Notes: generated by a model not told the origin, from the sequence alone. Shown: positions 39,424-49,199, numbered from the stretch's first letter. The stretch: 64,000 bases of DNA from Thalassotalea sp. G2M2-11 (GCF_017168195.1 NZ_JADNYL010000001.1:930001-994000), one strand, 5' to 3'. Made by a program: numbers and translations.

Positions 39424-42000
39424 TTAGGCTATGCGATTCATCAATAAATCAGCTAGCTCGTTTTGCTCTGTAGGATCAAGCTCTTTTCCTTCGTTCTTAG
39501 AGACGAGAAATACGTTTTCTGTACACTCACCGAGTGAACTGATTTTAGCCGAATGTATGGTGAGTTCTCGCTGAGAAAAAACCGAACAGATCTCTTCCAT
39601 ATAAGAAGGATCATCTAAAGTGTTTATTTTCAGTAATACTTTATTTTTCTTATTGGAAGTTAAAAACTCCACCACAGGTGGACTTTCAAAATGTTTAATA
39701 AACCTTGGCGTAGCCAAATTTCCATTTATACCTTGATTATCAATCGCTTTAGTTACTCGGCTTATGATTTGTTTAATGCGGTGATCTTCAGTGATAGGTT
39801 CATTGTTATGATCAAGTAATTTGATCAGCTCCAATACTTTGCCATCTTTTGCTTGCATAATTTGTGCATCTTTCACTTTAAGTTTTGCACTGGCTAAGGT
39901 ATTAAAAATATCGACAAACAGCTTAGGTCTATCTTTGGTGTAAACCACTAAATTTGTTGAGCTTGTGGTAAAATTATCATCAATAAAAACTAGATTGTTT
40001 TCGCCATTGGCTAGCAGTATATTTTCAGAAATGTAGGTAATGTCATCAACATTGTTGCCGCTAAAAAAGTGATTAGGCAAGGTTGACCAGAACTGATTAA
40101 CCGTACTTGGGTCGAAGGCATTGTTTACTAAGTTGTTAAGGGCTTCCGTTTTATTTTCTCTGATCAAGGTACGCACTTCAAAAATGTTTTCAATACCAGT
40201 GTTTAACGCAGTGCGTGTTGATAAATAAAGCTGTTTTAGCTGGCATTCATGCCATTCATTCCAGTATTCTTCATTGGTGGCGATCATATCGGCAACGGTA
40301 AAGACATAGAGTGCGTTCAATTTATCGACAGAACCTATGGTTTTAGCCAAGCGACTGATCACATCGGGATCAGCAATATCTTGGCTTTGCATTGTGGTCA
40401 CTAGAAGCTCCTGATTAGCCACCAGCCAAGCTACTAGTTTGATTGTTGATGCCTTTAATTGATGAATTTCGGCAAACTCTTTAGCAATAATTGCACTGAG
40501 TTGATTATTTTCTACTGCTTGTTGTCCTGAGATATGATGACATAAAGTGGCCAATACTAAGGCGGTGTTATCTTTAACATATTGTTTAATATTATAAATA
40601 AAATTACTTTTATTGGCTTTATCACTAAAACTATCGATTGCTTGTACGGCCTTAAAGGTATGCTCATCTATGGTATAGGCATTATGCATATCGTATTGCA
40701 TTCGGCCTTCTATTTTTTCCCAGTGGGATGAATACGATGCCAGTATGCCGTATCTGTGCATTAAACTTAGTGATGTTTTTAACCCATTGGGATGCTTAAG
40801 AATTTTAATAAATGTTTCTCGACATCCTTGATAGCAGCTAAGGTCACCAAGTAAGCTGCGACGTGTTTGACGTAATAAACGTAATGTCTGCGGGGCTATA
40901 CCTTTAATATTTTCATGTTCTGCGATCAATAAAAATACCCGTAGCACCTGTATTTTATCAATAAATACTTCATCAAACTGCGCTTCGATTAAGTTATCAC
41001 GCACGACAAAGTAATCATCAATGACTTGGTCAGGCTGTTGAGACTGTTTAGCTAATATATCGAATCGAAATGAATCACTAAGCATTTGGTTAAGCTCTTG
41101 GATCCGGGTCATGGCTCTGAATAAATAGCCCATCATGCTCTCAATCGCATATTCGGCATTCTCTTCGCCGCCGAAGCGCATAAATTTAGCAACATCAAAC
41201 TGATGCTCAAATAACAACACTTCTTGTGGGCGTTTGGCGATAGTGTGAAGAGCCCAACGGACACGACAAACAAAGTCGTATGCTTCTAATAACTCTGATG
41301 TTTCATCTGAGGTCAGAAAACTCGATGATTTTATTGCTTTTGTACTATCAATAATAAAGTGTTTTTGTGCAATCCAGTGAATTGTTTGTACATCGCGTAA
41401 ACCACCAGGATTGTTTTTTAAATTGGGCTCCAAGTATAGAGCGGTATTTTTAGCACTCTTATGACGCTTTGCCTGTTCTTCTTTTTTCGCTTGATAAAAG
41501 GCGTCGCTGGTCCATAAGTTATTATCAAATAGTGTTTTTTTTATTTTTGATGCGTGTTGTGATATTCCGTTTAAAGGGCGAATGTCAATTAAGTTTGTCG
41601 CAATGGTAATATCAGATTTTGCCAGCTGCATTGACTCATCAATAGTACGCACTGAGTGACCGATGTCTGTGCCTAAGTCCCACAATTTGGTTAAAAAAGA
41701 CGTTAATAGCGTCTTATCTTTATTGCTGATTTTACCATCACTGATGATGGCAAGATCTATGTCAGATTTTGGGTGAAGAGTTTTACGGCCATAGCCACCA
41801 ACAGCATTGATGGATAAGTTACTTTGGTGTAATTGATATGAGCACCATAGGTCGAGCAGTAATTGATCAAAAAACTCGGCTCTTTTTTGCATCAAGGACT
41901 GAATTGACTCAGTATGAAATTCTTCATTGAGTGTTTGATCAAATTGCGAAATATGATCTCGCAACGCTTTCCCAGAAGTTGTTTTATCAATAACAGGCAT
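39424..42000 (-). CDS. glnD: GlnD-like PII uridylyltransferase with degenerate HD domain
   Basis: An 858-residue protein with GlnD architecture. The nucleotidyltransferase has GGYGRKTLHPKSDIDLAI (residues 68-85, Asp80 and Asp82 intact). The conserved EPNLKNNPGGLRDVQTIHWI segment and an HD domain (about 440-560) follow, then two C-terminal ACT domains (near NLVVYTKDRPKLFVDIF and INTLDDPSYMEEICSVFS). In the HD domain the expected HD pair is HH (488-489), the following GGDH segment is AVENN, and a later conserved His is Gln530, so uridylyl removal is probably lost. Whether this is the cell's only GlnD is unknown. It shares a strand with the AblB-like gene 11 bases upstream. Confidence 0.85.
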   Translation of the reverse strand: MPVIDKTTSGKALRDHISQFDQTLNEEFHTESIQSLMQKRAEFFDQLLLDLWCSYQLHQSNLSINAVGGYGRKTLHPKSDIDLAIISDGKISNKDKTLLTSFLTKLWDLGTDIGHSVRTIDESMQLAKSDITIATNLIDIRPLNGISQHASKIKKTLFDNNLWTSDAFYQAKKEEQAKRHKSAKNTALYLEPNLKNNPGGLRDVQTIHWIAQKHFIIDSTKAIKSSSFLTSDETSELLEAYDFVCRVRWALHTIAKRPQEVLLFEHQFDVAKFMRFGGEENAEYAIESMMGYLFRAMTRIQELNQMLSDSFRFDILAKQSQQPDQVIDDYFVVRDNLIEAQFDEVFIDKIQVLRVFLLIAEHENIKGIAPQTLRLLRQTRRSLLGDLSCYQGCRETFIKILKHPNGLKTSLSLMHRYGILASYSSHWEKIEGRMQYDMHNAYTIDEHTFKAVQAIDSFSDKANKSNFIYNIKQYVKDNTALVLATLCHHISGQQAVENNQLSAIIAKEFAEIHQLKASTIKLVAWLVANQELLVTTMQSQDIADPDVISRLAKTIGSVDKLNALYVFTVADMIATNEEYWNEWHECQLKQLYLSTRTALNTGIENIFEVRTLIRENKTEALNNLVNNAFDPSTVNQFWSTLPNHFFSGNNVDDITYISENILLANGENNLVFIDDNFTTSSTNLVVYTKDRPKLFVDIFNTLASAKLKVKDAQIMQAKDGKVLELIKLLDHNNEPITEDHRIKQIISRVTKAIDNQGINGNLATPRFIKHFESPPVVEFLTSNKKNKVLLKINTLDDPSYMEEICSVFSQRELTIHSAKISSLGECTENVFLVSKNEGKELDPTEQNELADLLMNRIA

Positions 42001-42011
42001 GGTTTTTGTCT

Positions 42012-42830
42012 CTATAATTGCTTATACCAAGTGTTTAAGCTTTCTAATTGTCCTTTACAAACAGACTCGTTAGTCAATCGGCCACCAAATTCAAAATCGT
42101 TTTCTACACAAATGGCATTAATAATTAAACTACTTGCGGGCACTATTGTATAGGCCGTAATGCAGTCAATTGACGCGTAATACTGTGCCATCTCATAGAG
42201 CAAATAGTGAATAACCGTATGAGGATCAACACTTAAATCCACGAAGAAATCAGAAAATTCTACCACTTGTTGTTCTTCGCAATAATGGCATTTAGCACTT
42301 GCCACTGTTTTATTATTGATCTGAGCGTAGAATTTATTGCTAGCAATTGCATGTTGCTGAGGCATTTCTCGACCAGTGAAAGCCAGTTGATGTTTACTCT
42401 CTGAGTGAAAGTTACAGTAGCCAGAAAACACCTTAATTGTTTGTTTGAGCTCAGTAATATTGGTTTTATGCTCTACTTCAAAAGAGGAATTTAAAATAGC
42501 GTCTTGAGCATCGGAAAACTGATTGTTTTTATGGCTAGCTTGTAAATAATAGGTAAGATACAGCGCATCTTCTAAGCCATAATAAGCAAGTATTGATGCT
42601 TCTACTTTAAAGCCATGTTGGAAAAAGTAGACTGCTTCTGATTCTTTGATTTTTAGACTAATTTTAGCGATATTTTTTTGAAAAGCGTAACGTTTGATTA
42701 ATGGAATAAAGTGATTTAAATCTGCACAGCCGATGTCTTCAACTACTAAAGTATTCGCATCCTTATCACGAGTAAATTTTACCTTGACTACCTTTGCATA
42801 CTCTTTAAAACAGCTAGTGCTGATATTCAC
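42012..42830 (-). CDS. AblB-like GNAT acetyltransferase
   Basis: The 272-residue protein has an N-terminal half resembling beta-lysine N-acetyltransferase AblB (FFQHGFKVEASILAYYGLED, compare the AblB pattern of an Ala/Gly-Tyr-x-x-EA-x-I motif). Its GNAT C-terminal half ends in FGGRLTNESVCKGQLESLN and WYKQL, close to the AblB ending with an Asn-rich segment then MNIWYK. The classical AblA lysine 2,3-aminomutase is not adjacent, so the substrate may not be beta-lysine. It precedes the GlnD-like gene and AGGAG lies upstream of its start. Confidence 0.65.
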   Translation of the reverse strand: MNISTSCFKEYAKVVKVKFTRDKDANTLVVEDIGCADLNHFIPLIKRYAFQKNIAKISLKIKESEAVYFFQHGFKVEASILAYYGLEDALYLTYYLQASHKNNQFSDAQDAILNSSFEVEHKTNITELKQTIKVFSGYCNFHSESKHQLAFTGREMPQQHAIASNKFYAQINNKTVASAKCHYCEEQQVVEFSDFFVDLSVDPHTVIHYLLYEMAQYYASIDCITAYTIVPASSLIINAICVENDFEFGGRLTNESVCKGQLESLNTWYKQL

Positions 42831-43479
42831 AAGAACTCCTGCTCCTGTATGTTATTTCGACTAAAATAGTATCAGCTCTAAGTATTTTTTTCAATATTTA
42901 GTAATTTTAAAGGCTATTTTTAGGTAACTTATAAGCTCTATTCAAGAAGTAAAAATTAGAGTTGGAATCACTCCTGCTGTGCTTATTAGGCGCAAGTTGC
43001 ACGGCGTAAACTAGAGTTTGTCAGTAGACTAAAACGATGTGCTAATATGATGAATGAAAGCTAAAGCTTTACCAATAACATTTAATGATGATCGTGTCTT
43101 TAACAGAGCAATTATCGCCTATTAGCTAGACCTGTTAGTGATTGTTAATTAATTGTAGTTATTGTGATTAAAGGTTAACGGATTGTAAATTAATGGTCTT
43201 TATTTCAATGTGTTAGCTTGAAGTATTTCACACTGATGTTGATCCTGTTATACAATGTCCTTGCGTTTTGTATGGCTTTTATTTACACGACAAAGCTAGT
43301 TTACCAGTGAGTAATTACCAATTGGCGCAGTGAATGCCGTTGTCATGACAATCTAGAGTTATTAGTAAATAGAGCTGATACATTGGTTAGTTCTATATCG
43401 ATTTGTTATGACTACTAGATTGAAAATTAAACGCAATTATTGCGTTTAAGCCGTATTTCATAGGTTAGGAGCAGTAACC
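42831..43479. other. Intergenic region of about 650 bases between divergent genes
   Basis: AT-rich sequence without a recognised gene. A 19-bp dyad AAACGCAA-TTA-TTGCGTTT (43429-43447) lies about 30 bases before the start of the EAL-domain gene and could be an operator or a leader hairpin. I see no terminator with a T tract and no RNA family. Confidence 0.4.
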
Positions 43480-45714
43480 ATGCTATTTAGTTCTCCAAAC
43501 GGAGAGTGTTCTACTACGACTTGTAATATGAATCCAACAGATCGTTGGACCCGCTTTATTGCAGGCGCAATACTGACAATTATTAGCCCTTTAGGGCTCA
43601 GCATTTTACCTTCAGGTGTGATTGGTTGGTTTTGTGCCGTGTTTGGTATAATCAACATGATTTCTGCCGTAGCGGGTTGGTGTTTTATGTATTCGCTTGT
43701 AGGTTTAACAAGTCGAGATGTGAATACCGAAGACAGCGAACAGCTCATTGATATCGATTATCGGGTATTACGTGCTAGAGTGCTAATAGGTTTTGGTGTT
43801 GTTGCATTATTGGTTAATGGCTTATTTCTACTCGAAAGTTATAGTGCTGCAAAAGATGCAGTAAAACGCATGGAGCTGAAGCAAATTCAGGAAATTGCAA
43901 ATATTATTACTCATGAGATCACTCAGGATTTGATTGAGCATCATACGTCTATCGAGCAAGCAACAACATACTTTGACAAGGCGTTATTAGCTGAAATGCT
44001 TCAAGATACTGATGATTCGGTATTTGTTGGTATTTATGATCAAAGAAGTTTTGTCAGTGTCGGCAAATTGATGACGGAGCAAGTAGAGCAACAACTTGAG
44101 CATTTTGTTAAAAATGACATCTTATCTTGGTTAAAAAACTATCAATTCAAAAATAAATTGGAGCATGAACAAGTCTTTGAGGGTGATAACAAAGACCTAG
44201 ATGCTTTCTTCTATGATGTAGGGGATGTGCAATATGGCTTAAGTTATAAGCTTGTTTCAAATACAGAGCTTGGGCCCGTTTGGCTTGTCTTTTTCAAACT
44301 GAGTGAAACAACTGATCTGGTCATTGCTAAAGTTTTTTTCCGATTAATAGCCTCTTCAATGATTGTAATGTGGTTAGCTCTCTGGGGAGCAGTAGGTGTT
44401 TCTTATTTTACCTGGCGTTATGTTGAACACTCTAACAGGGTTAGTTTAAAGGCGGCGCGTATGGACTCCGTGACAGGCTTACACAATGAAAGAGCGCTTC
44501 GGGAGTACTTTTTAGAACATATCAATACATCGCTTGTTAGTTATCAAGTCTCTGTTGTTCAGTTTCGTAACTTACCCCATATTATTGAAACAAACAGCTC
44601 TGAAGTGGTTAGCCGAATTTTAGCGCAGTTAGGGCAAACCTTTAAAAATTCACTGAAAGCTGATTGTGTGCTGGCAAGGTTAAATGACGGTAAATTGATG
44701 ATGGTCGCACCACGTGAAAGCACTGAATGTTTTGACATGTTTCGCGTAAAAATTAATGAAAACCAGTTGGTTGATGATTTCATCTTCTCACTCGATCCTA
44801 CAGAAGCTATTATCAGTTATCCGGAAGATGTTAATAATTTTGATATGCTACTTTCTACGGCATCTATGCTGCTTTATAGCGCCAATAAAGCCCGTTTACC
44901 GCAAGTACATTATGATGAGGCGATAATCCGGACTCGTTCAAAAGAGCCTGAATATGCTGCGGGAATTAGAGAAGCTATAGAAGAACAGCAATTTGAGTTG
45001 TATTTGCAACCAAAGGTGAATGTCATTACAGGAGATATCATTGGCGCTGAAGCGTTAATTCGTTGGAATCATCCACGAGATGGTATCCTTTCTCCCTATT
45101 ATTTTCTCGATATTGTTGAGCGAAGTAATATGCGCTCAGCATTCGCGTGTTATGTGATCTCTCAAGTGGCTAACATTCAGAAAAAGTTACTATTGTTGGA
45201 TTATAAATTGACAATATCATTTAATTTAAATGGTTATGATGTGCTTGATCCCGAAGTCCACAGCGCATTGAAAACACTTTCTCGATCTAGTGATTTCTGT
45301 CAAGGTGGTTTAGAGGTCGAATTAACTGAAAGTGAAACAACTATTCAAGTTGATCGGATTGTTGAGGGCTTAGCGAGCATATCTCAACTTGGTTACCATA
45401 TCGCTTTGGATGACTTTGGTACTGGCATGAGCTCGTTTTCATTCTCTCATCGTTTACCGATAAGTACTATTAAGATAGATAAGTCATTCGTGGATCAAAT
45501 CACCCTAGAACCACATTCACAAATCCCCATCAAAGCCATTATTTATCTTGCCGAAAATTATGGCTACCAAGTGATCACTGAAGGGGTCGAGAGCGAAGAA
45601 CAATTGGAGATCCTCAGTAAGTTGGGCTGTCAAATTTGCCAAGGTTACTATTTTGCTAAACCTATGCCATTTGGTCAGTTTGTTGAATGCTTAAATAAGC
45701 AGGATAATTCGTAA
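43480..45714 (+). CDS. DUF2892-sensor-GGDEF(degenerate)-EAL protein
   Basis: A 744-residue membrane protein. A YgaP/DUF2892-type membrane hairpin (about residues 15-75, NPTDRWTRFIAGAIL to WCFMYSLVGL) is fused to a sensor region bounded by membrane segments at about 100-120 and 285-310. The GGDEF-like domain (about 320-480) has ARLNDGKLMMV where GGDEF should be, so it is probably not a cyclase. The EAL domain keeps AEALIRWNHP, ELTESE, LDDFGTGMSSF, KIDKSF and EGVESEEQ, consistent with active c-di-GMP phosphodiesterase. A Cys pair near the N-terminus (ECSTTTCN) is notable. Confidence 0.88.
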   Translation: MLFSSPNGECSTTTCNMNPTDRWTRFIAGAILTIISPLGLSILPSGVIGWFCAVFGIINMISAVAGWCFMYSLVGLTSRDVNTEDSEQLIDIDYRVLRARVLIGFGVVALLVNGLFLLESYSAAKDAVKRMELKQIQEIANIITHEITQDLIEHHTSIEQATTYFDKALLAEMLQDTDDSVFVGIYDQRSFVSVGKLMTEQVEQQLEHFVKNDILSWLKNYQFKNKLEHEQVFEGDNKDLDAFFYDVGDVQYGLSYKLVSNTELGPVWLVFFKLSETTDLVIAKVFFRLIASSMIVMWLALWGAVGVSYFTWRYVEHSNRVSLKAARMDSVTGLHNERALREYFLEHINTSLVSYQVSVVQFRNLPHIIETNSSEVVSRILAQLGQTFKNSLKADCVLARLNDGKLMMVAPRESTECFDMFRVKINENQLVDDFIFSLDPTEAIISYPEDVNNFDMLLSTASMLLYSANKARLPQVHYDEAIIRTRSKEPEYAAGIREAIEEQQFELYLQPKVNVITGDIIGAEALIRWNHPRDGILSPYYFLDIVERSNMRSAFACYVISQVANIQKKLLLLDYKLTISFNLNGYDVLDPEVHSALKTLSRSSDFCQGGLEVELTESETTIQVDRIVEGLASISQLGYHIALDDFGTGMSSFSFSHRLPISTIKIDKSFVDQITLEPHSQIPIKAIIYLAENYGYQVITEGVESEEQLEILSKLGCQICQGYYFAKPMPFGQFVECLNKQDNS

Positions 45715-45722
45715 ATCAGTAT

Positions 45723-45765
45723 GTATACGCAATCAATATGATTATTTTAAATTGATTGCGTATAC
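45723..45765. terminator. Bidirectional terminator between the EAL gene and the PepSY gene
   Basis: A perfect 15-bp inverted repeat (45723-45737 with 45751-45765) with a 13-nt AT-rich loop lies between two convergent stops. No long T tract follows on either strand. Confidence 0.7.
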
Positions 45766-45788
45766 GATTCGTTTATCGTGATGTTAGT

Positions 45789-46904
45789 TTATGAAAGTGA
45801 CACTTTAGTTAGTTTAATTTCTTGTGTTCTTTTACCTTTCTTTTGACGAAAGTAATAAAAATAAAGCCCAGTTAATGCTAACCATACTGGTGATGATCCT
45901 AAGGTGCACCAGATAATTTTACTGGTAATGCCAGCAAAGTAGCCAAAATGTAATTTTCTAAAACTGTCTAATACCACAGAAAAAAGTCCTGCTTGGCGAA
46001 CATCTATCGCCGACATGATTTTGCCATTATTTCTATTGTAGGTAACCGTACTGGCATACTGGCTGGTTAATATATTATTGCTATCTACCTCGCCAAAGAA
46101 AGTGATGTGGCGTTCCTTTTCAAATGGAAAAGTTAAGTAGGTGGCATTAAAACTATTAATCTGTCGTTGACTGTCTCTAAGTAAATCTTGAAAACTGATT
46201 TGTTTATTATATAAAGGTTGCTGAGGTGTGTTAACTTGTTCAGCACTACTGTGCTCTGTTATTTCATGTATCACTTCAGAAATATTCCAATAAGCCCCTG
46301 TAAATGCTATGACAATAATTATTGGAGATGAAGTAATACCAATAAATTTATGGATGTCACTTAGTAACACTCTTTTAGCCGCACTAAATCTAAGCGTGAA
46401 AAACTTCTTCCAGAACTGACGGTGCAATATAATGCCACTGATACCTAAAAAAAGTAAAATCAGCGCAAATATAGCACCTAATGTCGTACCAAAAACGCCG
46501 AGTAAGAAGGTATAATGTAACGATAGTAGCCAATCTGTCACGTCATGAGTAATGCTTACCGGAGCAGATAGTAATTGCCCTTGGTATTGATCAATATACA
46601 ACTTATGCCAGCTAGCATCGTTTTTGTTAATTAAGTATGCAGCATCTGAGCGTGATTTATCATCAAAGATCTCCCAACTGCCAAGTAAAAAATTGGGGTG
46701 GTTGTGTTCGACTTGTTTAATTAAATAATCAAGTGATATACGTTCCTTTTGTTCACTGGCCTGTACCGTTAAATGTTCGGGCATCAACCAAGTGTCTATT
46801 TCAGTTTTAAACACTAAAATGCTGCCAGAAAGTGAGATTATTATTAGTGGCACGAGTGCAAATAGCGCTGCTGTTGAGTGCCATTTAAAGAGTTTTTTTC
46901 TCAT
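45789..46904 (-). CDS. PepSY-associated TM-helix protein (ferric-siderophore reductase type)
   Basis: A 371-residue inner-membrane protein with four membrane segments: one at residues 12-32, others near LLSLHYTFLLGVFGTTLGAI and SDIHKFIGITSSPIIIVIAF, and the last near GSSPVWLALTGLYFYYF. PepSY-like periplasmic regions lie between them. Conserved His residues near the membrane (LHYTF, LHRQFW, DIHKF, KLHFGYFAG) could bind haem or metal. Such proteins sit beside siderophore receptors and are thought to help reduce or release iron. It follows the TonB receptor by 69 bases, with a hairpin between. Confidence 0.88.
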   Translation of the reverse strand: MRKKLFKWHSTAALFALVPLIIISLSGSILVFKTEIDTWLMPEHLTVQASEQKERISLDYLIKQVEHNHPNFLLGSWEIFDDKSRSDAAYLINKNDASWHKLYIDQYQGQLLSAPVSITHDVTDWLLSLHYTFLLGVFGTTLGAIFALILLFLGISGIILHRQFWKKFFTLRFSAAKRVLLSDIHKFIGITSSPIIIVIAFTGAYWNISEVIHEITEHSSAEQVNTPQQPLYNKQISFQDLLRDSQRQINSFNATYLTFPFEKERHITFFGEVDSNNILTSQYASTVTYNRNNGKIMSAIDVRQAGLFSVVLDSFRKLHFGYFAGITSKIIWCTLGSSPVWLALTGLYFYYFRQKKGKRTQEIKLTKVSLS

Positions 46905-46925
46905 GTTTTCTTTATCTCGATTGTA

Positions 46926-46953
46926 GACGAAAAGTGGCCTGACACTTTTCGTC
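46926..46953 (-). repeat. Hairpin between the TonB-receptor and PepSY genes
   Basis: A perfect 11-bp stem (GACGAAAAGTG at 46926-46936, CACTTTTCGTC at 46943-46953) with a 6-nt loop occupies the 69-base gap between two co-oriented genes. It may reduce read-through or protect the receptor mRNA. Confidence 0.6.
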
Positions 46954-46973
46954 CATATGCTATGTAAACCTGC

Positions 46974-49109
46974 TTACAGAGACCAAGTTGCGCTGATTGA
47001 ATAATTGCTTGGCGCGCCGTAATAACCTTGTGCCCAATACAGACTATTCAAATATTTTTCATCCGTAACATTATTGGCATTGAAGCTAATCAGTAAGTTG
47101 TCAGACACTTGGTATTTCGCCATGAGATTGATCAGGGCATAAGCCTTTTGTTTGGCGATAATTTCGCTGCCAGCATGGTCAAATGGTTCAGCAACTACGC
47201 CTTGTAATCGCTTAATGTCATCTTGCCACTGAATATTGGCACCAATGCTGAGGCCGTTGGTATGCGGTATTTGATAACTTGCTGCCAACTTAAATAATTT
47301 GCTTGGGGTATAATTGGCTACGGTATCATCACCTTTGATGTTGAAGTCAGTATATCCCGCACTGGTTTGCAAGCCTTCAATGGGCTCGCCAGCAATGTCT
47401 AGTTCGAACCCTGATGATGAAATACCTTCTACGCCAATATAGCGCTGCATTTCGGGTGATAACTCCGCTGTTGTGGGATCAAGTTTGGCGACATTTTTTT
47501 GTACAATATCAAAATAGGCAAAAGTTGCGATAAATTTTTGGTTAAACAATTGGCTTTTAATGCCGATCTCTTTGCTTGCTCCAGTAATTGGTGCTAATAC
47601 TTGATCATTTATGTCTAATTTTGTTTGCGACAAAAATGTTTCTGTATAGCTTGCATACACTCTATTTGCTTCAGTTATTTGGTAAACAGCACCAAGGTAA
47701 GGGATAAATTCATTATCTGAAGCATCTTGCACGACATTGTAAGATTGACCTTTGGCCTGCCATTTATTTTGACGACCACCAATGATGGTGTGTAGATCAT
47801 CATTTATCTCAAGCCGTGCAGTCGCGTAAAAGGCACTTTGTTCACGTTTTATATCTGCGCCTGTTGCCCCATCTTTGAATGTAGGAAAGGCGGTATTTCC
47901 ATCCCATTTGGATAATGGTGGCATTACAGGGAAACCATTGCCTGTAGTGTAGTCATAAAGCGATTTATCTGTGTAGTCGAGTGTTGCACGGTTTACACCG
48001 ACAACAAACTCGTGTTCACGGTTAAATAAGTCAAAATAACCGGTTAAATAGACATCAAATAAATTGGTGTTCTCATCATGATCATATTCACTTGCATAGC
48101 CTTTCAAGCCTAATCCCGTTTCTTTATTAGGAGTTCCATAGACATAAAAAAGCTCAGAGTCCTCATCAGTACTTTTATGGGAGTAGGTTGCTTTAAGTTG
48201 CCAGTCATTCATTAAGGTGTGGCTGGCCGATAAAATGGTTTGCTGCCTTTTTACCGCCCAATTTGACCAATCGGCTGAAGTATTGGTTGAGATGTCATAG
48301 TGGGTTGCTGAACCATCCGAATAATATAATGGATTAGCGCCCCAGTTATTGCCTGTTGCATGGTTATCGGTTACCGCATGGCTTAATGAGAGTTCAGTTT
48401 TATTGGATAATTGGTAACGAATAAAGGCATAGCCCAAGTTTCTATCTTGACGGTAACGATCGAGGTAAGAGTTTGTTTTTTGTTTGGTGATAACACCGCG
48501 CACGGCTAACTGATCATCGATATGGTAGGTACCATCTAACGTTAATCGTTTATTGCTCCAGCTACCTAGGGTGGTGTTAATGTTTAATGCATTGTCTTTA
48601 GTTGGGCGTTTTCGAATGAAATTTACTGTGGCGGAGGGATTACCCACCCCAGTCATTAAGCCATTGGCACCACGGATAATTTCGATGCGATCATAGATCG
48701 CAGTGTCTTCACCTGCATGGTTATTACCAGAAGTTAATGGTAAACCAATGCCGTCAAATTGAAAATTAGTAATATCAAACCCACGTGCAGTGTAATAAGT
48801 TCTATCGGTTTCAATCCTTTGCACATTAACACCTGTTGCTGAATCAAGCACAAGATTTACATCATTTAACTGAAAGTCTGCCATTTGATAGTCAGTTATC
48901 ACCGATACTGATTGAGGAATATCAGCAATGGATAAGCGAATATGAGAGGCGCCGCTGGCATCATGGGCATTGTAACCTTTGATGTAATGCCCTGTGACTT
49001 CAATGCTTTCTATTTCATCATCTTGGTTATCTGCGTTGAGTTGATTCGCGTTTGCTGATAGTGCACTTAATACTAATAAAGCGCAGGTTGATAGCGAAGA
49101 GGACTTCAT
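46974..49109 (-). CDS. TonB-dependent siderophore receptor
   Basis: A 711-residue outer-membrane receptor. A signal peptide (MKSSSLSTCALLVLSALSA) is followed by a TonB-box-like IESIEVTGHYIKG. The plug domain contains DIPQSVSVITDYQM, RGFDITNFQFDG and YDRIEIIRGANGLMTGVGNP, typical of ferric-siderophore receptors. The beta-barrel ends in YSISATWSL. The siderophore cannot be named; the plug resembles hydroxamate-type receptors (FhuA/FoxA group). A Fur box lies about 80 bases upstream, and the PepSY partner is downstream. Confidence 0.94.
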   Translation of the reverse strand: MKSSSLSTCALLVLSALSANANQLNADNQDDEIESIEVTGHYIKGYNAHDASGASHIRLSIADIPQSVSVITDYQMADFQLNDVNLVLDSATGVNVQRIETDRTYYTARGFDITNFQFDGIGLPLTSGNNHAGEDTAIYDRIEIIRGANGLMTGVGNPSATVNFIRKRPTKDNALNINTTLGSWSNKRLTLDGTYHIDDQLAVRGVITKQKTNSYLDRYRQDRNLGYAFIRYQLSNKTELSLSHAVTDNHATGNNWGANPLYYSDGSATHYDISTNTSADWSNWAVKRQQTILSASHTLMNDWQLKATYSHKSTDEDSELFYVYGTPNKETGLGLKGYASEYDHDENTNLFDVYLTGYFDLFNREHEFVVGVNRATLDYTDKSLYDYTTGNGFPVMPPLSKWDGNTAFPTFKDGATGADIKREQSAFYATARLEINDDLHTIIGGRQNKWQAKGQSYNVVQDASDNEFIPYLGAVYQITEANRVYASYTETFLSQTKLDINDQVLAPITGASKEIGIKSQLFNQKFIATFAYFDIVQKNVAKLDPTTAELSPEMQRYIGVEGISSSGFELDIAGEPIEGLQTSAGYTDFNIKGDDTVANYTPSKLFKLAASYQIPHTNGLSIGANIQWQDDIKRLQGVVAEPFDHAGSEIIAKQKAYALINLMAKYQVSDNLLISFNANNVTDEKYLNSLYWAQGYYGAPSNYSISATWSL

Positions 49110-49184
49110 TGTGATTATTTCCCAGTTAGTTGTTTGTCATAAATTCTGAAGGCGAATTCTATTAGATCTTAATGGTAATGTAAA

Positions 49185-49199
49185 TGGTAATTGTTATCA
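49185..49199 (-). promoter_or_regulatory. Fur box upstream of the TonB receptor
   Basis: On the minus strand the 7-1-7 element TGATAAC-A-ATTACCA matches the Fur consensus TGATAAT-N-ATTATCA at 12 of 14 positions. It sits 76-90 bases before the receptor start, a normal distance for a repressor at the promoter, so iron repression is likely. Confidence 0.8.

Noticed and set aside
43429-43447. Inverted repeat upstream of the EAL gene as a terminator
   Set aside because: No T tract follows on either strand; it is listed only as a possible operator within the intergenic entry.
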